From positions 204,001-268,000 of the forward strand of contig CACJHW010000001.1 in NCBI GenBank assembly GCA_902593285.1: a stretch of DNA of 64,000 bases, in the 5' to 3' direction. A program made the position numbers and the translations under genes. Within the stretch, counting starts at the first letter, position 1; the number at the start of each line of letters is the position of its first letter. The notes under the pieces were generated by a model. It had not been told where the DNA came from. It saw only the letters and a list, made by a program, of their open reading frames with translations, and did not search any database. Source of the DNA: an uncultured Pelagibacteraceae bacterium (lineage in GTDB: Bacteria; Pseudomonadota; Alphaproteobacteria; Pelagibacterales; Pelagibacteraceae). Below are positions 1 through 8,838 of the stretch, piece after piece.

Positions 1-1
1 T

Positions 2-898
2 TTAGATCTAGCTTTACCCGCATATGATGAATTATTTGAAGAGATAAACTTAGAAGGTTTGGTTGAAAACAAAGGAATTCTTTATATATGGAACGATAAA
101 GATCTAAAAAGTAGAGAATTAGAAATTAAAGTAAGAGAAGAACTGGGTGTTGAACAACAATTAGTCACTAAAGCCGAAATACACGACCTTGAACCACATA
201 TTAAACCGTTTTACCATGCTGGTGTGTATTATCCTTATGCAAGACATGCAAGAAATCCAAAAAAAATTCTTTTAAAACTATTTGATTTATTTTTGCAAAA
301 AGGTGGAAAATTTAACAAAGTAAATATTAAAGATATTAGTTTTGTTGAAGAAAATCCAGTTTTTAAAACTGAAACTCAAAGTTATATTTTTGATAAAGCT
401 GTAATAGCTTGTGGAGCTTTTTCAAAAAAATTAACAGATAATCTTGGTGAAAAAATACCCTTAGATACAGAGCGTGGATACCATGTTCATTTCAAAAATT
501 GTGATCATTTATTAAGTAGACCTGTAATATTTTCTAATCGTGGATTTGGAATTACACCGATGGAACAAGGTTTAAGAGTTGTTGGAACGGTAGAATTTGG
601 TGGATTAGATAATCCATTATCTAAATCAAGAATTAAGAATTTAATAAATAATGCAAAATATATGCTTGGTGATTTACCTGAACATGAGGATGAGTGGCTA
701 GGTTTTAGACCAACTTTACCAGATTTTTTACCTGTTATGGGTCCATCAAAAAATTACAAAAATATTTATTATTGTTTTGGGCATCATCATTTAGGATGGA
801 CTTTAGGTCCAATTTCTGGAAAGATTGTTTCTGGGATGATAGCGAACGAAAATACAAATTTAGATTTAAAACCTTATAGTTCGCTTAGATTTAGTTAA
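2..898 (+). CDS. FAD-dependent D-amino-acid dehydrogenase/oxidase-like protein (DadA family), 5' end outside window
   Basis: The frame is open from base 2, so the gene begins upstream of the window; the first in-window start-like codon (TTG at 59) is probably internal. The N-terminal FAD-binding Rossmann motif is therefore missing here. The C-terminal part carries the family pattern GFRPTLPDFLPVMGP and, near the end, GHHHLGWTLGP, which match the glycine-rich FAD/substrate segment of DadA-type amine oxidoreductases that oxidise amino acids to 2-oxo acids. It abuts a DMT transporter and a 2-hydroxyacid dehydrogenase, which suggests a small amino-acid catabolic operon. The substrate (D-amino acid, sarcosine or another secondary amine) cannot be read from the sequence. 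Confidence 0.8.
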   Translation, partial: LDLALPAYDELFEEINLEGLVENKGILYIWNDKDLKSRELEIKVREELGVEQQLVTKAEIHDLEPHIKPFYHAGVYYPYARHARNPKKILLKLFDLFLQKGGKFNKVNIKDISFVEENPVFKTETQSYIFDKAVIACGAFSKKLTDNLGEKIPLDTERGYHVHFKNCDHLLSRPVIFSNRGFGITPMEQGLRVVGTVEFGGLDNPLSKSRIKNLINNAKYMLGDLPEHEDEWLGFRPTLPDFLPVMGPSKNYKNIYYCFGHHHLGWTLGPISGKIVSGMIANENTNLDLKPYSSLRFS

Positions 899-1801
899 GT
901 GACTAAAGATAATAATTTTTTAGCTTATTTATATCTATTTTTAACAGTAACTTTTTGGGCAGGAAATTTTGTAGTAGGTAAACTTGCAAGTTTTTATGAA
1001 GTTCCTCCATTTTCATTAAATTTTTATCGATGGCTTTTTGCCTGGTTAATTTTAGCACCTTTTACAATTCCTGAAATATTAGAGAAAAGAAACTATATAA
1101 TTAAAAACTATAAACTTTTTATTGTTTTAGGAGTTACTAGTATAACGGTATTTAATTCTATTGTTTATTATTCATTAAATTTTACTCAGGTGATTAGTGG
1201 AGTTTTAATGATTTCAACTATACCTGTGATGATCATGTTGTTTTCTTCAATTTTAAAAATTGAAAAGACAAATATTTTTCAAATTATAGGGGTAGTATTT
1301 TCTTTTGCAGGTGTAATTATGATTATAACAAAAGCAAATATAGAGATATTAAAAAATTTAGATTTTAATAAAGGGGACATAACCATGGTTATAGCAATGT
1401 TCTCATGGGCTTTATATTCTACATTGTTAAAAGGAAAAAAATATGAATTAACCCAAATATCATTACTTCAAGTAGTAATTACTTTTGGTTTAGTATTTTT
1501 AATACCAGTTTATTTTATTGAATATCAAATTGGCTTTAGAATTAATTTAGAACTACCTTTTATTTTAATTTTATCCTATGTAGTTTTGTTTCCAGGTTTG
1601 GCATCTTTTCTTTTATGGATAAAAGGAATATCTATGATTGGTGCTAATCGTTCTGGTGTTTTTTTACACCTAATGCCAATTTTGAGTGCGATAATGGCGA
1701 TGATTTTTTTTAGTGAAAAATTTATGTTTTATCATATTTTAGGAGCTTGTTTTATTATAACAGGAATATTGTTATCAAATAAGAAAGTTAAAAATGCTTA
1801 A
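899..1801 (+). CDS. DMT superfamily (EamA) transporter
   Basis: This 300-residue protein starts with GTG directly after the stop of the preceding oxidoreductase. It has about ten hydrophobic segments arranged as two EamA repeats, beginning with a YLYLFLTVTFWAGNFVVGK helix typical of the family. Family members in the inner membrane export amino acids or metabolites, and direction and substrate cannot be told from sequence. The last 8 bases overlap the next gene, which indicates co-transcription. One of three EamA transporters in the window. Confidence 0.85.
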   Translation: MTKDNNFLAYLYLFLTVTFWAGNFVVGKLASFYEVPPFSLNFYRWLFAWLILAPFTIPEILEKRNYIIKNYKLFIVLGVTSITVFNSIVYYSLNFTQVISGVLMISTIPVMIMLFSSILKIEKTNIFQIIGVVFSFAGVIMIITKANIEILKNLDFNKGDITMVIAMFSWALYSTLLKGKKYELTQISLLQVVITFGLVFLIPVYFIEYQIGFRINLELPFILILSYVVLFPGLASFLLWIKGISMIGANRSGVFLHLMPILSAIMAMIFFSEKFMFYHILGACFIITGILLSNKKVKNA

Positions 1802-2744
1802 AGTAGCTATATTAGATGATTATCAAAATGTTGCTCAACAATTTGTAGATTTAGAAAAACTATCTGGAAAATATGAATTTAAGATTTTTAGCGAACCTTT
1901 TTTAGATGAGGCAGATGCAATTGATCAGCTAGCTGATTTTGAAGCTTTATTAATAATGAGAGAAAGAACTCCAATTACAAAAAATTTAATTGATAATTTA
2001 AATGAATTAAAATTTGTAATCACCAGTGGATTACGAAATAAATCTATTGATTTAGAGGCTGCAAAGAAAAGAAAAATTATAGTTTGTGGTACAGATATAA
2101 ATCTGAACCCAACACCTGAATTAACTTGGGCACTAATTCTTGGTTTAGCCAGAAATTTTAAAGAGGAGTTTGACAATATGTACCAAGGGTATTGGCAAAC
2201 TACAATTGGAGTAGAATTAAAAGGAAAAATCTTAGGATTAATTGGTCTAGGCAGAGTAGGTACAGAAGTTGCAAAAATTGGAAAAGCATTTGGAATGCAA
2301 GTAATGGCTTGGAGTGAAAACTTGAGCTTAGACAAGTGTAAAGAATTAGATGTGCTCCCTTCTAGTAAAGATGACTTAATTACAAATTCTGATGTACTTT
2401 CAATTCACGTTCAAGGAGGTGAAAGATACAAAGACTGTATTACCATAAATGAATTTGATAAAATGAAAAAAACAGCATTTTTGATTAATACTTCTAGAGG
2501 ACCCATTGTTAATGAGGATGATTTAATTATTGCATTGTCAACAAATGTAATTGCAGGAGCTGGAATAGATGTTTATGACAAAGAACCTCTACCAGAGAAT
2601 AACAAACTTCGATTTTTACCAAATGCATTGCTTACTCCACACATAGGCTATGTAACAGCTGAAAATTATAGCATTTTTTATAACCAAATGATTGAAGGAC
2701 TAGAGGCTTGTGTAAATGGAAAGCCTATCAGAGTTCTAGAGTAA
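1794..2744 (+). CDS. D-2-hydroxyacid dehydrogenase, NAD-dependent
   Basis: This 316-residue protein has the D-isomer 2-hydroxyacid dehydrogenase layout. The NAD-binding motif GLIGLGRVG lies at about residues 148-156. The catalytic set follows: Arg in NTSRGPIV, Glu in DKEPLP and His in LTPHIGYV. The family reversibly reduces 2-oxo acids to D-2-hydroxyacids (phosphoglycerate, lactate or glyoxylate type). Its place after an amino-acid oxidoreductase suggests it handles the resulting 2-oxo acid, which is inference. The start overlaps the transporter gene by 8 bases. Phosphoglycerate dehydrogenase is possible, but no ACT domain is present. Confidence 0.85.
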   Translation: MLKVAILDDYQNVAQQFVDLEKLSGKYEFKIFSEPFLDEADAIDQLADFEALLIMRERTPITKNLIDNLNELKFVITSGLRNKSIDLEAAKKRKIIVCGTDINLNPTPELTWALILGLARNFKEEFDNMYQGYWQTTIGVELKGKILGLIGLGRVGTEVAKIGKAFGMQVMAWSENLSLDKCKELDVLPSSKDDLITNSDVLSIHVQGGERYKDCITINEFDKMKKTAFLINTSRGPIVNEDDLIIALSTNVIAGAGIDVYDKEPLPENNKLRFLPNALLTPHIGYVTAENYSIFYNQMIEGLEACVNGKPIRVLE

Positions 2745-2746
2745 TA

Positions 2747-3646
2747 ATGGATCTCCCTGTTGTTAATCATGAGGATTATTTTGCTAAAATTGGCGATGAT
2801 CATAAATTTCCAATTAATAAATTTGGAGAGTTAGCGAACTACTTAACTCAAAACAAAATAGTAAGTAAATTTCATAAACCTTCAGCCTGTTCATTTGAAA
2901 CCTTAAGCTACGCACATTCAAAAAATTATATATTAGATATTAAAAATAAAACTTTAAGCAAAGAAGGGGTAAAAAAAATTGGATTTCCACTTGTAGATAG
3001 TGTTGTGCAAAGATCTTTAGTTGCTACAGGAGGAACTGTTCTCGCATCTAAACTTGCAATAAATTATGGTATTTCATGTAATACAGCAGGAGGTAGTCAT
3101 CACGCAAGTTATAATGGTGGAGCAGGGTATTGTGTATTTAATGACGTAGCAGTTGCCGCACATTATTTACTTAATAGAGGTCTAGCAAATAAAATTTTGA
3201 TTGTTGATCTAGATGTTCACCAAGGTAATGGCAATTCAGAAATCTTTAAAGACAATAGAAGTGTTTTTACATTCAGCATGCATTCCAAAACTAATTACCC
3301 TGCAAAAAAGTCAAACAGTGATTTAGATGTAGAACTAGAGGATAATTTAGAGGATGACAACTATATCAAAACACTTAAACATTATTTAAATGAATTAAAT
3401 CAAGAAAATTTTGATTTTGTTTTTTATATAGCAGGTGTTGATATTCATTTTAATGATAGATTGGGAAAATTAAAAATTTCTGACGAGGGAATAAAACTTA
3501 GAGATGAGCTTGTAGTAGAAAACTTTTTTTCTAGACGAATACCATTTTGTGGAGTTTTGGGCGGTGGTTATAATAAAGATTTTAATAAACTTGTTGAATT
3601 ACATTCAATGTTACATCAATCTTGTGCTAAATATATAGGATCATGA
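2747..3646 (+). CDS. Histone-deacetylase-fold amidohydrolase (AcuC/acetylpolyamine amidohydrolase family)
   Basis: The frame is open from TTG 2708, but ATG at 2747, three bases after the upstream stop, is the likelier start and gives 299 residues. The arginase/deacetylase signatures are present: an HHA pair in GGSHHASYNGG, zinc ligands Asp and His in DLDVHQGNG, a further Asp in AGVDIHFNDRLG, and the catalytic-tyrosine loop LGGGYN. The family removes acetyl groups from lysine, polyamines or other amides with a zinc ion, in the cytoplasm. The substrate is unknown; an N-acetylated amine is plausible given the amino-acid context. The 3' end overlaps msrB by an ATGA. Confidence 0.85.
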   Translation: MDLPVVNHEDYFAKIGDDHKFPINKFGELANYLTQNKIVSKFHKPSACSFETLSYAHSKNYILDIKNKTLSKEGVKKIGFPLVDSVVQRSLVATGGTVLASKLAINYGISCNTAGGSHHASYNGGAGYCVFNDVAVAAHYLLNRGLANKILIVDLDVHQGNGNSEIFKDNRSVFTFSMHSKTNYPAKKSNSDLDVELEDNLEDDNYIKTLKHYLNELNQENFDFVFYIAGVDIHFNDRLGKLKISDEGIKLRDELVVENFFSRRIPFCGVLGGGYNKDFNKLVELHSMLHQSCAKYIGS

Positions 3647-4017
3647 CAAAAAAAATAAATCCAAATTTAACAGCAGAACAAAAATTAATTTTATTTGAGG
3701 AAGGCACTGAGCGTGCAGGATCAAGTGAGTTAAATCATGAAAAAAGGGAAGGAAGTTTTCATTGTGCAAATTGTGGAGTAAAATTATTTGACTCAAAAAC
3801 GAAATATGAGAGTGGATCAGGTTGGCCATCTTTTTACGAGTCTTTACCAGATGTGTTTGAAACAAAAACAGATCACTATTTAGGTTACGCAAGAACCGAA
3901 TATCACTGTAAAAAATGTGGTGGACATCATGGTCATATATTTGAAGATGGCCCTAAACCAACCGGAAAGAGATTTTGTAATAACGGAGTATGTTTAGTTT
4001 TTAAACCAAAGAGCTAA
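3643..4017 (+). CDS. msrB: Peptide-methionine (R)-S-oxide reductase
   Basis: This 124-residue protein repairs the R-sulfoxide of methionine in oxidised proteins using thioredoxin. Structural zinc cysteines are at 41/44 (CANC) and 89/92 (CKKC). The GSGWPSF substrate loop is at about 58-64, and the catalytic cysteine is Cys112 in KRFCNNG. Length and motifs are typical of a single-domain MsrB. The ATG overlaps the stop of the deacetylase-fold gene (ATGA), so the two are translationally coupled, although no functional link is obvious. Confidence 0.95.
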   Translation: MTKKINPNLTAEQKLILFEEGTERAGSSELNHEKREGSFHCANCGVKLFDSKTKYESGSGWPSFYESLPDVFETKTDHYLGYARTEYHCKKCGGHHGHIFEDGPKPTGKRFCNNGVCLVFKPKS

Positions 4018-4022
4018 ATTCA

Positions 4023-5255
4023 ATGTTTGAAGATATTGATATAAAGGCGATAAAAAAAAAATTAAGAAATTTTTCAAAAAATTACATAGAAAATTTTAAT
4101 AAAATAGAACAATTCATAAAAACTGAAATAGATGAAATTTTAACTCTTAAAAAAAATAATAAATCTATAATTCCTGAGATAAGTTTTAATCAAATAGATC
4201 AGGAAAATATTAAAGAAATAAGCAATATTAAAAAAAGAGGCTGTGTAATTATCCGTGATGTTTTTGATGACAAAATGATTCAGAATTTGAATGAGAAATT
4301 AGAGAAATACATCGATGAAAATAATTATTATGAGGATCAAAAAAAAAAATCTAATTTAGATAAATATTTTAGTGACTTACAGTCTGCAAAACCTCAAATT
4401 TATGGTCTTTATTGGTCAAGAGCACAGATTGAAATTAGACACTCAGAGCAAATGGCTAAAGTAAAAAAATGGCTTAATAATCTTTGGATTTATGAAAACT
4501 CTGAATATAAAGTTTTTGATCCAAATAAAGAATTATCTTATGCAGATAGAGTAAGAAGAAGAGAGCCAGGGGATGATACTTTGGGACTTTCTCCTCATTG
4601 TGATGCTGGATCAATTGAAAGATGGTCTGACAGTTATTATCAAAAAATTTATAGAGATATTTTTTCTGACAACTTTGAAAAATATAATCCATTTGAAGCA
4701 AAGTATAGAGATAGAACAATAGAGTTCGAGTCTCCTGCAGTTGCACATGTTTTTAGAACATTTCAAGGATGGACTGCTTTAACAGAGCAAGGACCAAGTG
4801 ACGGAACTTTACAATTAATACCTATTGCTAAAGGAATTGCTTATGTTTTGACCAGAGCATTACTAGATGATGTTGAAGAAAATCAATTGTGTGGATCAAA
4901 ACTTGGTAGAGCTTTATCAGTAAATAAAAATTATCATTCATTATTGTTAAAAGGTTTAGTTTCAATTCCAAAAATGAAGCCAGGCGATACAGTTTGGTGG
5001 CATCCAGATGTTGTTCATGCCGTAGAAGACAAACATTCAGGAAAAAATTATTCAAATGTTGTTTATGTTGGTGCAACACCTTATTGTAAAAAAAATTTGG
5101 ATTATACAGTAAAACAATCAAAAAAATTTTTAGAAGGAAAGAGTCCACCAGATTTTGCAGCTGAAGATTATGAAATTAATTATAAAGATAGAGTTAAACT
5201 AAAAGATTTAAGCTCTTTAGCTAAGAAACAATTAGCTTTAGAGGAATGGAATTAA
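4023..5255 (+). CDS. DUF1479 family protein, putative Fe(II)/2-oxoglutarate oxygenase
   Basis: This 410-residue protein resembles the YbiU/DUF1479 family. A probable iron-binding HxD-like site is SPHCDAGS at about residues 190-197, and a distal histidine is in WWHPDVVHAVEDKHSG at about 324-338. The double-stranded beta-helix family hydroxylates small substrates using oxygen and 2-oxoglutarate, but the substrate of DUF1479 proteins is not established. It lies 5 bases after msrB and its stop overlaps the convergent glutaredoxin gene by 4 bases. Confidence 0.8.
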   Translation: MFEDIDIKAIKKKLRNFSKNYIENFNKIEQFIKTEIDEILTLKKNNKSIIPEISFNQIDQENIKEISNIKKRGCVIIRDVFDDKMIQNLNEKLEKYIDENNYYEDQKKKSNLDKYFSDLQSAKPQIYGLYWSRAQIEIRHSEQMAKVKKWLNNLWIYENSEYKVFDPNKELSYADRVRRREPGDDTLGLSPHCDAGSIERWSDSYYQKIYRDIFSDNFEKYNPFEAKYRDRTIEFESPAVAHVFRTFQGWTALTEQGPSDGTLQLIPIAKGIAYVLTRALLDDVEENQLCGSKLGRALSVNKNYHSLLLKGLVSIPKMKPGDTVWWHPDVVHAVEDKHSGKNYSNVVYVGATPYCKKNLDYTVKQSKKFLEGKSPPDFAAEDYEINYKDRVKLKDLSSLAKKQLALEEWN

Positions 5256-5509
5256 TTATTCAAAAGATCCTGAAGTTTATTTTCTTTTTCTAAGGCTCTA
5301 ACTTCGTCATAACCGCCAATATGTTGGTCACCAAAAAAAATTTGTGGAATAGTTCTTTTACCATTAGCTTTTTTGATCATTTCATCCATTGCTCCATCAA
5401 CTTTTGAAATATCAATTTCATTATAAGGCGCATTATTTCTAGCTAATAATCTTTTTGCAGCCTCACAATAATTACATAGTGGACCTGTATACATGGTAAT
5501 TTTTTTCAT
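5252..5509 (-). CDS. grxC: Glutaredoxin 3
   Basis: This 85-residue thioredoxin-fold protein has a dithiol active site CNYC at residues 12-15. This differs from the usual CPYC, because the proline is replaced by Asn. The cis-proline loop TIPQIF and the GGYDE glutathione-binding segment are present. It reduces disulfides and glutathionylated proteins in the cytoplasm with glutathione. It is preceded by the DUF2805 gene with a 3-base gap and is probably co-transcribed with it. The 3' end overlaps the DUF1479 gene on the other strand. Confidence 0.92.
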   Translation of the reverse strand: MKKITMYTGPLCNYCEAAKRLLARNNAPYNEIDISKVDGAMDEMIKKANGKRTIPQIFFGDQHIGGYDEVRALEKENKLQDLLNN

Positions 5510-5512
5510 GAG

Positions 5513-5809
5513 CTATAGATAGTCACCTTTTTTAATTTTACTAGCTATTTCTTTTCTAGAATATTCAAATTTTTTTCGATGTTTTATACTTTTTTGATTT
5601 ACTCTTTTTCTCCATAACCTGAAAGATGAAGGTTTTAGAGATCTTCGCATAATTTTAATTACATCAGATTCTTTCTTCCCTGTTTTTTTTTCAATTTCCT
5701 CGAAAGTGATCCTATCTGCCCAGGCGGCCCAAATGATCCAATCCGGATCGTCCATTTTGGGCTCTGGATTTTTGACTCTGGTAATTGGCCTGTGCCCTTT
5801 TTTTTTCAT
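5513..5809 (-). CDS. DUF2805/TIGR03643 family small protein
   Basis: This 98-residue basic protein shows the DPDWIIWAAWADRITFEEIE core, an acidic/hydrophobic stretch followed by a helix-turn-helix-like region (KKESDVIKIMRRSLKPSSF) and an arginine/lysine-rich tail. This pattern matches the TIGR03643/DUF2805 family, whose function is unknown. The fold suggestion of a small nucleic-acid-binding protein is inference only. It is the first gene of a two-gene unit with glutaredoxin and starts 60 bases from the hairpin at 5872. Confidence 0.75.
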   Translation of the reverse strand: MKKKGHRPITRVKNPEPKMDDPDWIIWAAWADRITFEEIEKKTGKKESDVIKIMRRSLKPSSFRLWRKRVNQKSIKHRKKFEYSRKEIASKIKKGDYL

Positions 5810-5871
5810 AAATCCTTTATATTTGAAAAAAATATTTAATGCATTTTTTTTATCCTCTGATATTATGTATT

Positions 5872-5926
5872 AGATAGTCCTTCTTAGCCATCTTTAGCTC
5901 CCGGTTTTTAAGGACTATCTTTTTTT
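5872..5926 (+). terminator. Terminator-like hairpin abutting the LysE start codon
   Basis: A perfect 11-base inverted repeat (agatagtcctt at 5872-5882 and aaggactatct at 5910-5920) encloses a 27-base loop and is followed by seven T residues ending at 5926, one base before the ATG. The shape is that of an intrinsic terminator on the plus strand. With no plus-strand gene just upstream it could end a short leader or small RNA, or act as an attenuator for the exporter. Confidence 0.6.
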
Positions 5927-6541
5927 ATGCTCCCCCTAGATTTTATACTTTATCTACAGATAATTATTTTTTTATTTATTACACCCGGAACTCCCAGGAT
6001 TGTAATTATCTCTTATTCAATGAATTATGGAGTCGGAAAATGTATATGGTCTGCTTTAGGTGATGTAACAGCAAATTTGATTCAAGCAACTTTAGTTATT
6101 TTTGTCATTGGATCTTTTTTTTCAGAGAACTCAATGATACTTAATGCGTTTAAATGGATTGGAATAATTTATTTATTATATTTAGCTTATGATATTTATA
6201 AATCTCGACCAAAAAGTATTTCAAGCGAAGGAGAAATAGAAAAAAGTAACTTATCTTTTTTTAGAGATGGTTTTTTAGTTGCAGGTACAAGCCCTAAGGC
6301 TTGGATGTTTTTTCCTTTTATTTTTCCTCAATTTATTGACTTTAATTCTAATTTATTGGTTCAATTTGTAATTTTAATTACAACTTACATCGTTTTAGAT
6401 TTTTTATCTTTGATTGGTTATGCAATGCTCGCACAAAAATTAATAAAGTGGATAACTGCTAATCCAAAAACAATTAATACAATTTCTGCGAGTGTTTTAG
6501 TAATTATTGCTGCAATAATTGTTGTAACTCAACAATATTAA
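5927..6541 (+). CDS. LysE/RhtB family amino-acid exporter
   Basis: This 204-residue protein has about six membrane helices. The N-terminal motif is FITPGTPRIVIISYSMNYG, a variant of the family TPGP signature in which the second proline is Thr. The family exports amino acids or similar metabolites across the inner membrane; the substrate is unknown. The start fits the family N-terminus exactly. No Shine-Dalgarno is visible, because the T-tract of a terminator-like hairpin ends immediately before the ATG. Confidence 0.85.
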   Translation: MLPLDFILYLQIIIFLFITPGTPRIVIISYSMNYGVGKCIWSALGDVTANLIQATLVIFVIGSFFSENSMILNAFKWIGIIYLLYLAYDIYKSRPKSISSEGEIEKSNLSFFRDGFLVAGTSPKAWMFFPFIFPQFIDFNSNLLVQFVILITTYIVLDFLSLIGYAMLAQKLIKWITANPKTINTISASVLVIIAAIIVVTQQY

Positions 6542-6627
6542 TTAGATTTGGCCTTTATTGCCACTTGCATAAAATAAAATTTCTTTATTTAATCATTACA
6601 TAATTAATTAATTAAAGAGGAAATAAA

Positions 6628-7866
6628 ATGAGATTAAATAAAATAATTTTAAGTTTTGTTTCTGCATTAGTAATTTTATTATCAACTTCAGTTGCATCAT
6701 TTGCAAAAGTTGTTGGTGACAAAATTATTTTAGGTGCTGCTATTTCCCTAACTGGTAAATACTCATCTAATGGTGTTCATACTCAAAATGGTTATAACAT
6801 GGCCGTTGACAGAATTAACAGCATGGGTGGTGTTAAAGTGGGTGGAAAGACTTATAAGTTTGACATTATTTATTACGATGATGAATCAAACCCTAAGAGA
6901 GCCGCACAACTTGCAGAAAGATTAATATCACAAGATGGTGTTGAGTTTATGCTTGGGCCTTACAGTTCTGGTTTAACTAAAGCGATTGCACCGGTAACTG
7001 AAAAATATGGTGTTCCAATGGTTGAAGCAAATGGTGCATCTAGATCTTTGTTTACAAAAGGTTACAAATATCTATTTGCTGTATTAGCTCCGGCTAACTT
7101 ATATCTTGATGTTGCTATCGAAACAGCGGTTGAGTTAAATGGTGGGAAACCAGTAAGAATTGCACAAGCATTTGAACAAGATGCATTCTCACAAGACGTT
7201 AGATTAGGTATTTTAGATGCTGCAGAAAGAACTGGTTCTAAAATCATAATCGATGATAAATTACCTAAAGAGCTAAATGATATGGCTGCTACTTTGGTTA
7301 AAGTAAAACAAATGAAACCAGATGTGCTTGTCGTGTCAGGTCACACAAAAGGTGCGTTAACTGCGATCAGACAAATTGCTGAAATGAAAGTTGATGTTCC
7401 TATGTTGGCTATGACTCACTGTGATGCTGCAAAGCTATCTAAACAGCATGGTAAAAATTCACAGTATGCACTTTGTGCTTCTCAATGGCACAAGTCATTA
7501 ACTTATAAAGACGACTTCTTTAAAGATGGTATGACTTATGCGGCAGACTTTGAGAAAGAGTTTGGATATGATCCACCTTACCAATCTGCTGAGTCTTCAG
7601 CTGCTTTATTGGTGTTCAAAGATGCATTTGAAAGAGCTAATTCTTTCGATCAAAAGAAAGTAAGAGATGCTCTTGCAGCTACGAATATGCAAACATTCTA
7701 TGGAAATATCAAATTTGCACCTGGCGGTCAGAACGTTGACAAGCCAATGGTACTTTTCCAAGTAATGTGTGATGCTTCAGGAAGTTGTGAAAACAAAGTT
7801 GTTGCTCCATTAAAATGGGCTTCCGCTAAGTTGATTCATCCAATTCCTAAGTGGTCAGAAAGATAA
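6628..7866 (+). CDS. Periplasmic substrate-binding protein of a branched-chain amino acid/amide-type ABC importer
   Basis: This 412-residue type I periplasmic binding protein has a signal peptide of about 26 residues ending SVASFA. Mature-domain features include AAISLTGKYSSNG at the start of the ligand domain and YYDDESNPKRAAQLAERL. It captures an amino acid or amide in the periplasm for the LivHMGF genes downstream. A clear Shine-Dalgarno (AGAGGA, 6616-6621) lies 6 bases before the ATG, unlike most genes here. A strong terminator follows at 7879. The ligand cannot be assigned. Confidence 0.9.
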   Translation: MRLNKIILSFVSALVILLSTSVASFAKVVGDKIILGAAISLTGKYSSNGVHTQNGYNMAVDRINSMGGVKVGGKTYKFDIIYYDDESNPKRAAQLAERLISQDGVEFMLGPYSSGLTKAIAPVTEKYGVPMVEANGASRSLFTKGYKYLFAVLAPANLYLDVAIETAVELNGGKPVRIAQAFEQDAFSQDVRLGILDAAERTGSKIIIDDKLPKELNDMAATLVKVKQMKPDVLVVSGHTKGALTAIRQIAEMKVDVPMLAMTHCDAAKLSKQHGKNSQYALCASQWHKSLTYKDDFFKDGMTYAADFEKEFGYDPPYQSAESSAALLVFKDAFERANSFDQKKVRDALAATNMQTFYGNIKFAPGGQNVDKPMVLFQVMCDASGSCENKVVAPLKWASAKLIHPIPKWSER

Positions 7867-7878
7867 AATAAAATACTA

Positions 7879-7908
7879 AAGCCCCCTAGTCATAGGGGGC
7901 TTTTTTTT
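7879..7908 (+). terminator. Intrinsic terminator after the binding-protein gene
   Basis: An inverted repeat gccccct (7881-7887) and agggggc (7894-7900), extended by AA/TT, with a 6-base loop, is followed by eight T residues. It lies between the binding protein and livH. Partial read-through would give more binding protein than permease. Confidence 0.9.
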
Positions 7909-7930
7909 ATATAAACCAAAAATACTTTTT

Positions 7931-8824
7931 ATGGATTTTCTTGTATTTCAATATCCTATGATAACTCTTCAAGCTTGCTTGGATGGTATTTTGCTAGGAG
8001 TTTTGTTTGCATTGATTGCATATGGAATGGCACTTCAATGGGGTGTGATGAATATAATTAATATTGCACAAGGAGATCTTGTAATTTTAGGAGGATACAT
8101 TGCATACTTTATGTATCTCTATGGTATTCATCCAGCATGGGGAGTTATTGTTGCGCCAGTTATAATGTACTTTGTTGGTATAGCAATTTACAAACTCGTA
8201 ATTAATAAAGTAGTAGATAGAGATCTATTTATCTCTATTTTAGCTACTTTTGGAATAAGTATTCTTTTCATGCAATTAATGAATTTTGCATTTGGCGCAG
8301 ACGTCGTACTTGCAAATTCTGGTTATGGAACAACTATGTTGTTTGATAACAATGTTGTGTTACCAAATTCAAAAATATTTTCAGCGTTTATCAGCATTGT
8401 ATTTGCAATTTGTTTGGTAATTTATATGAAAAAATCAAAGCTAGGACGTGCAATTAGAGCTACAGCTCAAAATGCAAGAGCTGCAAAGATTTTAGGTGTC
8501 GATACAGAAAAAGTTTATGCCGCAACATTTGGAATAAATGCTGCTCTTTGTGGTGTTGCTGGTGCTTTGATATCTATAACTTTCACAATTCATCCTTACA
8601 TGGGATTACCGTACACAATCAGATCTTTCATGATCGTAATTGTTGCAGGACTAGGAAACTTACCTGGTGTAGCAATGTCGGGAATGGGATTAGGAGTATT
8701 TGAAGAATTTGCAGATTATATACTGGGTACAGAATTTAGAATTGGTTCAGTATTTTTGTTATTAGTATTAATCCTGGTTTATAGAAGATTTAAACTTTCA
8801 AGAAAAAGAGAATATTTAAAGTAA
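7931..8824 (+). CDS. livH: Branched-chain amino acid-type ABC permease (LivH)
   Basis: This 297-residue multi-spanning membrane protein carries the LivH features GMALQWGVMNIINIAQGDLVI in the first helices and the cytoplasmic coupling segment AIRATAQNARAAKILGVD at about 176-193. With LivM it forms the channel of the importer served by the upstream binding protein. It begins 22 bases after the T-tract of the terminator and lacks a clear Shine-Dalgarno. The solute is unknown. Confidence 0.92.
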   Translation: MDFLVFQYPMITLQACLDGILLGVLFALIAYGMALQWGVMNIINIAQGDLVILGGYIAYFMYLYGIHPAWGVIVAPVIMYFVGIAIYKLVINKVVDRDLFISILATFGISILFMQLMNFAFGADVVLANSGYGTTMLFDNNVVLPNSKIFSAFISIVFAICLVIYMKKSKLGRAIRATAQNARAAKILGVDTEKVYAATFGINAALCGVAGALISITFTIHPYMGLPYTIRSFMIVIVAGLGNLPGVAMSGMGLGVFEEFADYILGTEFRIGSVFLLLVLILVYRRFKLSRKREYLK

Positions 8825-8838
8825 GATTGAGATGAAAA

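Noticed and set aside
1925..2335. 136-codon minus-strand frame
   Set aside because: It is antisense to the D-2-hydroxyacid dehydrogenase and shows no recognisable motif.
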